DNA of 64,000 nucleotides, taken from the NCBI GenBank assembly GCA_018228705.1, contig CP073694.1, forward strand, positions 558,001 through 622,000, written 5' to 3'. Positions 53,523-61,694 of the stretch are shown one piece after another. Under the pieces are notes generated by a model that saw nothing but the letters and a program-made list of their open reading frames with translations, had not been told where the DNA came from and ran no database searches. Numbering within the stretch: the first letter of the stretch is position 1; every line of letters starts with the position of its first letter. The DNA comes from Dysosmobacter sp. Marseille-Q4140. Lineage in GTDB: Bacteria > Bacillota > Clostridia > Oscillospirales > Oscillospiraceae. The translations under genes and the position numbers were made by a program.

Positions 53523-54080
53523 ATGCAGCGCAACACCCTCTCCATGGTCCATGACTTTCTCCGCCATACGGTCCGCCCCGGCGCCCTGTGCATCGACGCC
53601 ACCGCCGGCAAAGGCCGGGACACCGCCCTGCTGTGCCGTCTGGCGGGGCCGGAAGGCACCGTACTGGCCTTCGACATCCAGCCCGCCGCGGTGGAACAGA
53701 GCCGCGCCCTGCTGGAACAGGAGGGTCTTTCTGCCCGGGTGATCCTGGATAGCCACGCCCATATGGAGCGCTACGCCGCCCCCGGCACCGTGGACTGCGT
53801 GGTGTTCAACCTGGGCCGTCTCCCCGGCGGCGATCCCGCCGTCTTTACCCAGGCGGACACCACCCTGGCGGCCATCGACGCGGGGCTGCGGCTGCTGCGT
53901 CCCGGCGGTGCCATGGCCATCGCCCTCTACTACGGCGGCGCCAACGGCTACGGTGAGCGGGACGCGGTCCTGGCCCACCTCAAAACCCTGGACGACCGGG
54001 CCTTCTCCGTCCTCTGCTGCGACTGGGCCAACCGGCGGGGCGATCCGCCTATGCCCATCTTCCTCTGGAAAGATGCGTGA
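53523..54080 (+). CDS. mnmM: SAM-dependent tRNA methyltransferase, MnmM/YtqB family
   Basis: 185 residues, close to the usual length. The SAM-binding motif I is CIDATAGKGRDT, motif II AFDIQPAA, and the family motif VVFNLGRLPGGD is present. B. subtilis YtqB (MnmM) methylates nm5s2U34 in tRNA wobble positions; the assignment here is by family. AAGGAGG precedes the ATG. Confidence 0.85.
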   Translation: MQRNTLSMVHDFLRHTVRPGALCIDATAGKGRDTALLCRLAGPEGTVLAFDIQPAAVEQSRALLEQEGLSARVILDSHAHMERYAAPGTVDCVVFNLGRLPGGDPAVFTQADTTLAAIDAGLRLLRPGGAMAIALYYGGANGYGERDAVLAHLKTLDDRAFSVLCCDWANRRGDPPMPIFLWKDA

Positions 54081-54160
54081 CCTCCCCCGCAAATCGCCGT
54101 TGTCCTCTCCGGACAGCTGTGGTATACTGAGCGAAACTGAAACGACAGGAGCACTGCCTT

Positions 54161-54568
54161 ATGAAAAGTGTCAAGCCCGGCCGGGGCCCCTCGGCCATGG
54201 GAGCCGTTGGCTCCCTGTTCGCCGCCGTATTCGGCGTCATCTGGACCATCGCAGCCGCCTCCATGGGAGCACCGGTATTCTTCTGCCTCTTTGGCGTGGT
54301 GTTCGTGATCCTGGGCATCGTTCAGGCCATCTACAACTTCAAAAACGCCACTGGTGAAAACCGCTACTCCGCCTTCGACATCGTGGACAGCGCCGAGGAG
54401 CCGGATCCCCTGGACCGGCACTTCCGCCCGGACCGCGGACCGGAGGACCTTCCGGAGGACGGCGGCGAGGACGGCGACTTCCGCTTCTGCCCCTACTGCG
54501 GCGCCCGCTTAGGCAGCGGTTTCACCTTCTGCGGCAAGTGCGGCAAGCGCCTGCCGGAGGAACCCTGA
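54161..54568 (+). CDS. membrane protein with C-terminal zinc ribbon
   Basis: 135 residues: two hydrophobic segments near the N-terminus (SLFAAVFGVIWTIAAASMG and VFFCLFGVVFVILGIVQAIY), an acidic linker, then a zinc ribbon CPYCG and CGKCG at the C-terminus. A GGTATACTGA sequence upstream (about 54121) also occurs before the 1,611-residue gene and may be a -10 box. Function unknown. Confidence 0.8.
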   Translation: MKSVKPGRGPSAMGAVGSLFAAVFGVIWTIAAASMGAPVFFCLFGVVFVILGIVQAIYNFKNATGENRYSAFDIVDSAEEPDPLDRHFRPDRGPEDLPEDGGEDGDFRFCPYCGARLGSGFTFCGKCGKRLPEEP

Positions 54569-54580
54569 GGAGGACCACTC

Positions 54581-55267
54581 ATGAAAATCGGACTGCAATT
54601 CGCCATGCCCGCGGAGCTCCACGCTCTGCCCGGTGCCCGGGACTGGGCGCCGGCGGAGACCGGCTCCGGCATCCCCATCTTTCGGCCCGCGCCCGGGATC
54701 GTGGCCTGCGCCGGGGGCGTCAGCAAGGTCAACGCCGCCATGGCGGCAGAGCTGCTGTGCCTGCGCTATGGCGTGGACCTGATCGTCAACGCCGGCGTGG
54801 CCGGGTGCTTCACGGACCTGCCCACCGGCTCGCTGGTGGTGGTGTCGGACTTCGTCCAGCACGATGTGGACACCACCGCCGTGGGCGACCCCATCGGGCT
54901 GGTCTCCACGGTCAACCAGGTGTCCTTCCCCACCTGGAGGCCGGAGCGGTGCGCGGCGCTGCTGAAGGACGCCGGATTTGACGCCGTCACCGGCCGGGCC
55001 GCCACCGGCGACTGGTTCGCCGTGAAGGGGGACCGGGCCGCCTGGATCCGGGACACCTTCTCCCCCCTGCTGGCGGAGATGGAGGGCGGCGCCATTGCCC
55101 AGGTGTGCCTGCGCAACGGCATAGGCTGCGTGTCGGTGAAGTCCGTCTCGGATCACCTCTTCAGCGACACCCAGTCGGAGGAATACTTTGATTTCGGTCA
55201 GGCGTTGGAAAACCTGGGGCGGGTGGTCCTGCCCCTGGCCCAGGCCCTGCAGAAGGAGGAACTTTGA
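54581..55267 (+). CDS. MTA/SAH nucleosidase (Pfs family)
   Basis: 228 residues. Typical PNP-fold nucleosidase: MKIGLQFAMPAELHAL, VACAGGVSKVNAAMAAELL, VVVSDFVQHDVDTT, and the substrate-binding MEGGAIAQV. The usual catalytic Asp appears in VKSVSDHL. It cleaves adenine from S-adenosylhomocysteine or methylthioadenosine. It lies directly upstream of luxS, which uses its product S-ribosylhomocysteine. Confidence 0.88.
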   Translation: MKIGLQFAMPAELHALPGARDWAPAETGSGIPIFRPAPGIVACAGGVSKVNAAMAAELLCLRYGVDLIVNAGVAGCFTDLPTGSLVVVSDFVQHDVDTTAVGDPIGLVSTVNQVSFPTWRPERCAALLKDAGFDAVTGRAATGDWFAVKGDRAAWIRDTFSPLLAEMEGGAIAQVCLRNGIGCVSVKSVSDHLFSDTQSEEYFDFGQALENLGRVVLPLAQALQKEEL

Positions 55268-55268
55268 G

Positions 55269-55727
55269 ATGGAACGGATCGCCAGCTTCACCGTGGATCA
55301 CAACAAACTGCTCCCCGGCCTCTACCTCTCCCGCCGGGACGGGGACATCGTCACCCTGGACCTGCGGTTCAAACGCCCCAACACCGGGGACCTGCTGAGC
55401 AACAGCGAGATGCACTCCGCGGAGCATCTGATCGCCACGCTCCTGCGCAACTCTCCCCAGAAGGAGGCCGTCATCTACTTCGGCCCCATGGGCTGCCAGA
55501 CGGGCTTCTACTTCCTCTTCGACAGCCGTCTGCTGGATCTGGCGGGGGCCGTGGAGCTGGTGAAGGCCGTCTTTGACCAGGCCGCTGCGTACCAGGGCGA
55601 AATGCCCGGCAAGAGCGCCATGGAGTGTGGAAATTATGTCAACCTGGATGTGGATACCGGAAGGACCGTGTGCCGGTTTTACGCGGATCGGATTCGGGAC
55701 TGGACCGTGGACAGACTGGCCTATTGA
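55269..55727 (+). CDS. luxS: S-ribosylhomocysteine lyase LuxS
   Basis: The ATG at 55269 directly follows the stop of the nucleosidase gene. 152 residues with the metal-binding HSAEH motif, GPMGCQTGFY (catalytic Cys) and CGNY. It makes homocysteine and DPD, the precursor of AI-2. Together with the nucleosidase it forms a Pfs-LuxS detoxification and AI-2 operon. Confidence 0.96.
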   Translation: MERIASFTVDHNKLLPGLYLSRRDGDIVTLDLRFKRPNTGDLLSNSEMHSAEHLIATLLRNSPQKEAVIYFGPMGCQTGFYFLFDSRLLDLAGAVELVKAVFDQAAAYQGEMPGKSAMECGNYVNLDVDTGRTVCRFYADRIRDWTVDRLAY

Positions 55728-55772
55728 ACAGGCAGGAACGGCGGGAGGCATTAGCCTCCCGCCGCTGCGCGT

Positions 55773-55973
55773 TCAATCCGAATCCACGGTGAATACTTCT
55801 TCAATAGGCACACCAAACACCCTTGCAATGTTCCAGGCCAGCACCAAAGAGGGATTGTAGCGGCCCTTTTCCAGGTTGCCGATGGTCTCCCGCCGGACGC
55901 CCACCAGCTTCGCCAGATCCTCCTGCTTCAAGCCCAGCCGGGCCCGGTGCTCCTTCATGCGGTTACGGATCAC
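55773..55973 (-). CDS. XRE-family HTH regulator
   Basis: 66 residues, a single Cro/C1-type HTH: RLGLKQEDLAKLVGVRRETIGNLE and NPSLVLAWNIARVFGVPIEEVF. It overlaps the DUF3796 gene by 11 bp. In Firmicutes these small regulators often pair with a membrane protein of this type. Confidence 0.93.
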   Translation of the reverse strand: MIRNRMKEHRARLGLKQEDLAKLVGVRRETIGNLEKGRYNPSLVLAWNIARVFGVPIEEVFTVDSD

Positions 55974-56325
55974 GGTCCAGCCCCCAGCTTTCCCGGAACC
56001 CGTACAGGGCCGCCATCCCGGCGAACACCACCACGGACACCGCCCAACCGGCGGCGCAGCCAGCGGCCATAGCCCGTCCGGGCACGCCGCCCACAGACAA
56101 GGTCCCCAGAGTGACCGCCGCCATGGCCAGCATGCCGGCCACGAAGCCCAGAGCAGCGGCGCGGGTCAGCTGTGCCTCCGCCATCTCGTCGGAGGGCAGA
56201 AAGAAGTATTGGAAATCCACAGCGAAGGCGAAGAAGGCCAGAAAGCTCCGCTCCTCCGTAAACACGCCGATGAACCCCAGCAGGGACAGTAGGCCCAGGG
56301 AGCCATACAGGTACTGCTTTTTCAT
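55963..56325 (-). CDS. DUF3796-like membrane protein
   Basis: 120 residues with four hydrophobic segments (LYGSLGLLSLLGFIGVF, FLAFFAFAVDFQYFFLP and two more). Opening and FQYFFLPSDE are DUF3796-like as I recall the family. Co-encoded with the XRE regulator behind GGAGG. Function unknown. Confidence 0.7.
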   Translation of the reverse strand: MKKQYLYGSLGLLSLLGFIGVFTEERSFLAFFAFAVDFQYFFLPSDEMAEAQLTRAAALGFVAGMLAMAAVTLGTLSVGGVPGRAMAAGCAAGWAVSVVVFAGMAALYGFRESWGLDRDP

Positions 56326-56429
56326 AGATGCCTCCTTTTTGGTTTGAGGTGTATTTCTATCTTTATGTGAAAATTATACCATATTATTGAGTGCTGTCAA
56401 GAGGGTCTTTCCCGATGGGGAAAGCGGGC

Positions 56430-57150
56430 CGTCCCGCCGGGGGCCGGGTTTCCCCGGGGGACTCCGCCCCCCATTCTCTTTTGTCTTGACAAAAGAGAAT
56501 GCGCCGCGGCCGGTGGAAGAGAAAACCGCTTTTAGACGAACAGGAGGACCCGTTTCCGGGTCCTCCTGTTCGCGAGTGCGGGGGTCGGGCGAATCGGAAC
56601 GGCAGGAATCTGCGGCCCCGTCGACCTTGCGCCGGACCCCGGCAGACGAAAGACCCTGGAGCCGCATAGACGGTGCGGTGGGTAACTGGGGTGGTTATCA
56701 AATCTGACTTACTTCTCTTTCCGCGCGTTACGTGCTGCCTGGGTGTTTGCCGAAAACCTGCACAGCGGGCGGATATGGAATCCGCCCCTACGGCCCCAAC
56801 GGGGCAGCCAACTGCAACCGCCAGGGCAGCGCGTAGCGAAGCGGAACGCGCGGGAGCAGAAATACGCCGATTCAGGTTTCTACCCACGTCCCACCGCCGC
56901 GTCATCGAATGCGGGGACGCAGTCCTGCAACCGCCGGGATAAAACGCAAGGTCGACGGGGCCATCGACACCCACCGGACCGATTCGCCCGACCCCCGTAC
57001 TTACGAAAGGGCGGCCCGCATGGGCCGCCCTTTTGTCTCAGCATCTTTTCCTTTGACCGGCCGCGGCCGTTTTCTTTTCGATGCCTCGAAAAGAAAATGG
57101 GGGCGGAGTCCTCCGGGAACCTCCCGACCCCCGGAAAGGGGTGTCTGCGG
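56430..57150. repeat. two inverted copies of a hairpin-rich noncoding repeat
   Basis: The same series of blocks occurs near 56430-56640 on the plus strand and 56940-57150 on the minus strand: GGACTCCGCCCCC, a TTCTTTT-type hairpin arm, GCCGCGGCCGGT, an internal hairpin (GGAGGACCC/GGGTCCTCC on the left, GGGCGGCCC/GGGCCGCCC on the right), GGGGGTCGGGCGAATCGG, GGCCCCGTCGACCTTGCG. Between them is a GGGCGGATATGGAATCCGCCC palindrome. No protein-like frame or ribosome site is seen in 56326-57224. Confidence 0.75.
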
Positions 57151-57224
57151 CTCCGCCGTCCCTTCGGCCGGGCGTCCCACCCCAACTTTTTCGCGTTTTT
57201 TTGAAATTTTCCGCCGGAAAAATA

Positions 57225-57253
57225 TTGACAGATCGTCCCCTCGCTGATATACT
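57225..57253 (+). promoter_or_regulatory. promoter of rplU-prp-rpmA
   Basis: TTGACA and TATACT with a 17-bp spacer. The leader of about 80 nt before rplU could hold an L21-type leader structure, which I could not confirm. Confidence 0.88.
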
Positions 57254-57339
57254 TGATAAGCCGCTTTGAATGGGCTTGAAGTGTCCCACCCGGACCGCCC
57301 CCGACAGCGAGCCCGTAATGAAGGAGTTGAAATCAGAGA

Positions 57340-57651
57340 ATGAACGCTATCATCGTGACCGGCGGCAAGCAGTACAAGGTGGCCGAGGGCGACGTGGTCT
57401 ACATCGAGAAGCTGGACCAGGAAGCCGGCGACACCGTGAAGTTCGACCAGGTCCTGGCCGTCATCGACGGCGAGAAGGCCACCTTCGGCACTCCCGTTGT
57501 GGAGGGCGCCAGCGTGGAGGCCAAGATCGTCAAGAACGGCAAGGGCAAGAAGATCCGCATCTTCAAGTACAACGCCAAGAAGGGCTACCGCAAGCGTCAG
57601 GGCCATCGTCAGCCCTACACCAAGGTCGAGATCGCCAAGATCTCCGTCTGA
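57340..57651 (+). CDS. rplU: 50S ribosomal protein L21
   Basis: 103 residues, full length: [18 protein letters not shown] at the start and [17 protein letters not shown] at the end are diagnostic of bL21. AAGGAG upstream. First gene of the standard Firmicutes cluster rplU-prp-rpmA. Confidence 0.98.
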   Translation: MNAIIVTGGKQYKVAEGDVVYIEKLDQEAGDTVKFDQVLAVIDGEKATFGTPVVEGASVEAKIVKNGKGKKIRIFKYNAKKGYRKRQGHRQPYTKVEIAKISV

Positions 57652-57659
57652 TCGGGAAC

Positions 57660-57992
57660 ATGACCACTGTCACATTCCGCATGGAGGGCGACCGGATCAC
57701 CGGGTTCGATGTCCAGGGCCACAGCGGCTACGCTGAGGCCGGGAGCGACATCGTCTGCGCCGCCGTCACCAGCGCCGTGCGCCTGGTGGAGACCACCGTC
57801 AACGACGTGATGGGTCTGGCGGCCTCCGTGAAGATCCGGGAACAGGACGCATCCATCTCCCTGCGGCTGCCGGGAGGCCTCTCCCCCACCGCCGAGAGCA
57901 CCTGCCAGACCCTTCTGGCGGGCCTGATGGTCTACTTCGCCCAGCTCCATGACGAATACCCCGACAACATCGAAGCTCTGGAGGACGACTGA
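57660..57992 (+). CDS. prp: ribosomal-processing cysteine protease Prp
   Basis: The ATG at 57660 lies 8 bp after the rplU stop; 110 residues. The catalytic pair is in GHSGYAEAGSDIVCAAVT (His and Cys). Prp removes the N-terminal extension of L27 in Firmicutes. The substrate gene follows 43 bp later and carries the matching cleavage motif. Confidence 0.95.
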   Translation: MTTVTFRMEGDRITGFDVQGHSGYAEAGSDIVCAAVTSAVRLVETTVNDVMGLAASVKIREQDASISLRLPGGLSPTAESTCQTLLAGLMVYFAQLHDEYPDNIEALEDD

Positions 57993-58035
57993 TGTCCTCT
58001 CCATCTAAACTCTGAAAGAAAGGATGGTTCGTATC

Positions 58036-58317
58036 ATGATTCGTATTGGTCTTCAGTTCTTCGCCCACAAGAAGGGCGGCGGCTCCACCAAGAACGGCCG
58101 TGATTCTCAGGCCAAGCGCCTGGGCCCCAAGCGGGCTGACGGTCAGTTCGTCAAGGCCGGCAACATTCTGGTCCGCCAGCGCGGCACCCACATTCACCCC
58201 GGTGTGAACGTGGGCATCGGCAGCGACGACACGCTGTTCGCCACTGCCAGTGGCGTCCTCCGCTTTGAGCGGCTGGGCAAGGACCGCAAGCAGGCTTGCG
58301 TCTACGAGGCTGAATAA
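58036..58317 (+). CDS. rpmA: 50S ribosomal protein L27 with Prp-cleaved extension
   Basis: The ATG at 58036 is chosen because AAAGGA lies at the right distance; an ATG at 58024 is too close to it. 93 residues. The N-terminus [20 protein letters not shown] has the LQFF-A site that Prp cleaves before L27 can serve the peptidyl-transferase centre. Confidence 0.97.
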   Translation: MIRIGLQFFAHKKGGGSTKNGRDSQAKRLGPKRADGQFVKAGNILVRQRGTHIHPGVNVGIGSDDTLFATASGVLRFERLGKDRKQACVYEAE

Positions 58318-58326
58318 GCTGTGAGT

Positions 58327-58362
58327 GAGGGTCCGGACGAATGGTCCGGACCCTCGTTTTTT
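58327..58362 (+). terminator. terminator of the rplU-prp-rpmA operon
   Basis: GAGGGTCCGGAC/GTCCGGACCCTC with a 5-nt loop and six T residues. Confidence 0.92.
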
Positions 58363-58394
58363 CTCTCCTTTCCGGCCCGGAAGAGGTCCCGCCC

Positions 58395-58423
58395 TTGACG
58401 GAGTATGGGTTTTCGGGTAAAAT
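58395..58423 (+). promoter_or_regulatory. obg promoter
   Basis: TTGACG and TAAAAT with a 17-bp spacer, about 50 bp before the obg start. Confidence 0.78.
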
Positions 58424-58476
58424 AGGTGAGATTTGGAATACTGTTCTCAGAATTTACAGAGATTTGAGGTAGCGAT

Positions 58477-59763
58477 ATGGCGACTTCCTTCATCGACAAG
58501 GCCCGGATCACCGTCCGGGCAGGCAACGGCGGCAACGGCGCGGTGGCCTTCCACCGGGAGAAATACGTGGCCGCCGGCGGCCCCGACGGCGGCGACGGCG
58601 GCAAGGGCGGCTCCATCATTTTGCAGGTGGACGACAACATGTCCACCCTGATGGACTTCCGCTACAAGCGCAAGTACGTGGCCGAGAACGGCGCCGACGG
58701 CATGGGCGGCCGCAAGTCCGGCAAGGACGGCGCCAGCCTTACCATCAGGGTTCCCCGGGGCACCCTGGTCCGGGACGCCGAGTCCGGCGAGATCATCAAG
58801 GATATGTCCGACAGCGAGCCCTACGTCCTGTGCAGGGGCGGCCGGGGCGGCTGGGGCAATATGCACTTCGCCACCCCCACCCGGCAGGTGCCCCGCTTCG
58901 CCAAGGCGGGACTGCCCGGCGAGAGCCACGACGTGCTGCTGGAGCTGAAACTCCTGGCGGACGTGGGCCTGATCGGTTTCCCCAACGTGGGTAAATCCAC
59001 CCTGCTGTCCGTGGTGTCCAAGGCGCAGCCCAAGATCGCCAACTACCACTTCACCACCCTGTACCCCAACCTGGGCGTGGTGTGGGTGGAGGAGGGCGTC
59101 TCCTTCGTCATGGCCGACATCCCCGGCATCATCGAGGGCGCCAGCGAGGGCGCGGGCCTGGGCCACGACTTCCTGCGGCACATCGACCGCTGCCGCCTGC
59201 TGGTCCATCTGGTGGACGTGTCCGGCAGCGAAGGCCGGGACCCGGTGGCGGACTTCGACGCCATCAACGCAGAGCTGGCCCAGTACAGTCCGGACCTTGC
59301 AAAGCGGCCCCAGATCGTCTGCGCCAACAAGTCCGACATCCTGGATCCCGACAGCGACAACCTGACCCGCCTGCGCTCCCATGTGGAGGCCCAGGGCTAC
59401 ACCCTGCTGGAGATCTCCGCGGCGGCCCATCAGGGCACGGCGGAGCTGGTGAAGAAGGTAGCGGAGATGCTCTCCGTCCTGCCGCCCGTCACGGTATACG
59501 AGCCGGAGTACGTGCCCAAGCCCCCGGTCATCGACGCCTCCGCCCCGCTGGACATCCAGCGGGCGGACGACGGCACCTGGCTGGTGGAGGGTCCCTGGCT
59601 CCAGCGGCTCATGGCCAACGTCAACTTCGCCGACTACGAAAGCCGCATGTGGTTCGACAAGACCCTGCGCCAGTCGGGCCTGTTCCAGCAGCTGGAGGAC
59701 ATGGGCATCCAGGACGGGGACACCGTGTCCATGTACGACTTCGAATTCGAATATCAGCGGTAA
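58477..59763 (+). CDS. obg: Obg-family GTPase (CgtA)
   Basis: 428 residues. The glycine-rich Obg fold is at the N-terminus (GNGGNGAVAFHREKY, GGPDGGDGGKGG). The G domain has G1 GFPNVGKST, G3 DIPGIIEGA and G4 NKSD. A C-terminal OCT domain (WLVEGPWLQRLMANVNF) ends the protein, typical of Gram-positive Obg. It acts in 50S maturation and stress response. The usual neighbour of rplU-rpmA, here with its own promoter and terminator. Confidence 0.97.
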   Translation: MATSFIDKARITVRAGNGGNGAVAFHREKYVAAGGPDGGDGGKGGSIILQVDDNMSTLMDFRYKRKYVAENGADGMGGRKSGKDGASLTIRVPRGTLVRDAESGEIIKDMSDSEPYVLCRGGRGGWGNMHFATPTRQVPRFAKAGLPGESHDVLLELKLLADVGLIGFPNVGKSTLLSVVSKAQPKIANYHFTTLYPNLGVVWVEEGVSFVMADIPGIIEGASEGAGLGHDFLRHIDRCRLLVHLVDVSGSEGRDPVADFDAINAELAQYSPDLAKRPQIVCANKSDILDPDSDNLTRLRSHVEAQGYTLLEISAAAHQGTAELVKKVAEMLSVLPPVTVYEPEYVPKPPVIDASAPLDIQRADDGTWLVEGPWLQRLMANVNFADYESRMWFDKTLRQSGLFQQLEDMGIQDGDTVSMYDFEFEYQR

Positions 59764-59766
59764 CGC

Positions 59767-59803
59767 AACCGGTCCGGCGCCGATGGCGCCGGACCGGTTT
59801 TTC
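59767..59803 (+). terminator. obg terminator
   Basis: AACCGGTCCGGCGCC pairs with GGCGCCGGACCGGTT around GAT, followed by a short T run. Confidence 0.9.
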
Positions 59804-59877
59804 ACCATTTTCCTGGCAAAATGTGATAAATTTTTCTTTGTATTTTTGTGAAAGCGCCACGAAAAAAATTTTGGTCC

Positions 59878-59907
59878 TTGACAAATCGGTCTGTTCCGCG
59901 TTACACT
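59878..59907 (+). promoter_or_regulatory. promoter of the T-box/trpB transcript
   Basis: TTGACA followed by TACACT with an 18-bp spacer (TTACAC at 17). The T-box leader begins just downstream. Confidence 0.7.
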
Positions 59908-59914
59908 CACCCCA

Positions 59915-60212
59915 AGTTCACAGCAACAAACCGATGACGCGGACGAGTACACGGGATACCGCCTTTCCAAGAGAGCTGCCGGCGGTGGGATGGCAGCAGA
60001 GGAGGCCCCGCCGAATGGACCGCCGAGGGCGGACTGAACGCCGGAAGGCCAGTAAGGACGACGGGCTTTTCCCCCGTTACCAGGGAAAGACGTGTGACGG
60101 CACGTCGCCGAGCGGGCGAGATCTTCGCCAAATTGGGTGGCACCGCAGAAGTTTTCAGACTTTTGTCCCAAGGAACCATTGGATGGGTCCTTGCGGGACG
60201 AAGGTCTTTTTT
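59915..60212 (+). ncRNA. tryptophan-specific T-box leader
   Basis: The T-box sequence AATTGGGTGGCACCGC (60131-60146) is followed by a terminator hairpin (GTCCC-AAGGAACC / GGGTCCTT-GC-GGGAC) and TTTTTT at 60207-60212. In stem I, AGTA (59946-59949), AGAGAGCTGCC and GGTGG are seen. GAA-TGG-A (60013-60019) has the layout of the specifier loop, giving a UGG (Trp) specifier. Uncharged tRNA-Trp should bind and allow read-through into trpB. Confidence 0.9.
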
Positions 60213-60251
60213 CTTTCCCCCAGGGGCCCCGGAATCGAAAGGAGAATCCCC

Positions 60252-61634
60252 ATGACATTCGAAAAAATCCCCTACAAGATCTACCTGTCTGAAGACGAGC
60301 TGCCCCGGAATTGGTACAATGTGCGGGCCGATATGAAGAATAAGCCCGCTCCCCTGCTGAATCCCGCCACCGGCGCCCCCATGGGCTACGAGGACCTGCG
60401 CCCCGTGTTCTGCGACGAGCTGATCCGCCAGGAGCTCAACAACGATGACCGGGAGATCCCCATTCCCCAGGAGATCCGGGACTTCTACAAGATGTACCGG
60501 CCCGCGCCCCTGATCCGCGCCTACTGCCTGGAGGAAAAGCTCCAGACTCCCGCCAAGATCTACTACAAGTTCGAGGGCAACAACACCTCCGGCTCCCACA
60601 AGCTCAACTCCGCCATTGCCCAGGCCTACTACGCCAAGAACCAGGGCCTCAAGGGCGTCACCACTGAGACCGGCGCCGGCCAGTGGGGCACGGCCCTCTC
60701 CATGGCCTGTTCCTATCTGGGCCTGGACTGCCAGGTGTACATGGTGAAGGTCAGCTACGAGCAAAAGCCCTTCCGCCGGGAGGTCATGCGGACCTACGGC
60801 GCCGCCGTCACCCCCTCCCCCTCCGAGACCACCAACGTGGGCCGGGCCATCCTGAAGGCCCATCCCGGCACCACCGGCTCTCTGGGCTGCGCCATTTCCG
60901 AGGCCGTGGAGGCCGCCGCCAGCCAGGAGGGTTACCGCTATGTGCTGGGCAGCGTCCTCAATCAGGTGCTGCTGCACCAGTCCATCATCGGCCTGGAGGC
61001 CAAGGCGGCCCTGGACAAGTACAACGTGACCCCCGACATCATCATCGGCTGCGCCGGCGGCGGCAGCAACCTGGGCGGCCTGATCTCCCCCTTCATGGGA
61101 GAGAAGCTCCGGGGCGAGAAGGACTACCGCTTCATCGCCGTGGAGCCCGCCTCCTGCCCCAGCTTCACCCGGGGCAAGTTTGCCTACGACTTCTGCGACA
61201 CCGGCATGGTCTGCCCCCTGGCCAAGATGTACACCCTGGGCAGCAACTTCATTCCCTCCGCCAACCATGCCGGCGGCCTGCGGTATCACGGTATGAGCCC
61301 GGTGCTGTCCCAGTTATACCACGACGGGTACATGGAGGCCGTGGCCGTGGAACAGACCAAGGTCTTTGAGGCCGCCGAGCAGTTCGCCCGGGTGGAGGGC
61401 ATCCTGCCTGCCCCCGAGTCCAGCCACGCTATCCGGGTGGCCATCGACGAGGCCATGAAGTGCAAGGAGACCGGCGAGGAAAAAACCATTCTCTTCGGCC
61501 TCACCGGCACCGGCTACTTCGACATGGTGGCCTACGAGAAATTCCATAACGGCCAGATGCAGGACTACATCCCCTCCGACGAGGAGCTGGCTGCCAGCTT
61601 CGCCCAGCTGCCCAAGGTCCCTGGTCAGGATTGA
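60252..61634 (+). CDS. trpB: tryptophan synthase beta chain, TrpB2 type
   Basis: The ATG at 60252 follows GAAAGGAG; 460 residues, the length of the TrpB2 subgroup. The PLP lysine is in NTSGSHKLNSA, followed by TTETGAGQWG and the PLP-phosphate loop GCAGGGSN. It condenses indole and serine to tryptophan. No trpA or other trp gene is next to it, which fits a stand-alone indole-salvage enzyme. Regulation by a Trp T-box supports the assignment. Confidence 0.93.
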   Translation: MTFEKIPYKIYLSEDELPRNWYNVRADMKNKPAPLLNPATGAPMGYEDLRPVFCDELIRQELNNDDREIPIPQEIRDFYKMYRPAPLIRAYCLEEKLQTPAKIYYKFEGNNTSGSHKLNSAIAQAYYAKNQGLKGVTTETGAGQWGTALSMACSYLGLDCQVYMVKVSYEQKPFRREVMRTYGAAVTPSPSETTNVGRAILKAHPGTTGSLGCAISEAVEAAASQEGYRYVLGSVLNQVLLHQSIIGLEAKAALDKYNVTPDIIIGCAGGGSNLGGLISPFMGEKLRGEKDYRFIAVEPASCPSFTRGKFAYDFCDTGMVCPLAKMYTLGSNFIPSANHAGGLRYHGMSPVLSQLYHDGYMEAVAVEQTKVFEAAEQFARVEGILPAPESSHAIRVAIDEAMKCKETGEEKTILFGLTGTGYFDMVAYEKFHNGQMQDYIPSDEELAASFAQLPKVPGQD

Positions 61635-61651
61635 GCGGAACCCGATAAAGA

Positions 61652-61686
61652 AAAACGCCCCCGTGCCGATAGCGCGGGGGCGTTTT
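61652..61686. terminator. bidirectional terminator between trpB and the histidine kinase
   Basis: AAAACGCCCCCG/CGGGGGCGTTTT with an 11-nt loop, between convergent genes; A and T tracts flank both sides. Confidence 0.9.
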
Positions 61687-61694
61687 CGTGATGT

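Noticed and set aside
56374..57204. Several 90-200-codon frames in the repeat-rich gap
   Set aside because: They lie across hairpin repeats on both strands, have Arg/Gly/Pro-rich composition and no ribosome sites.
57270..57659. N-terminal extension of prp through rplU
   Set aside because: Out of phase with rplU; the ATG at 57660 gives the normal Prp length.
59082..60251. Long N-terminal extension of trpB through obg and the T-box
   Set aside because: The frame passes out of phase through obg and then through a leader RNA with a terminator; the ATG at 60252 has a ribosome site and the family-typical start.
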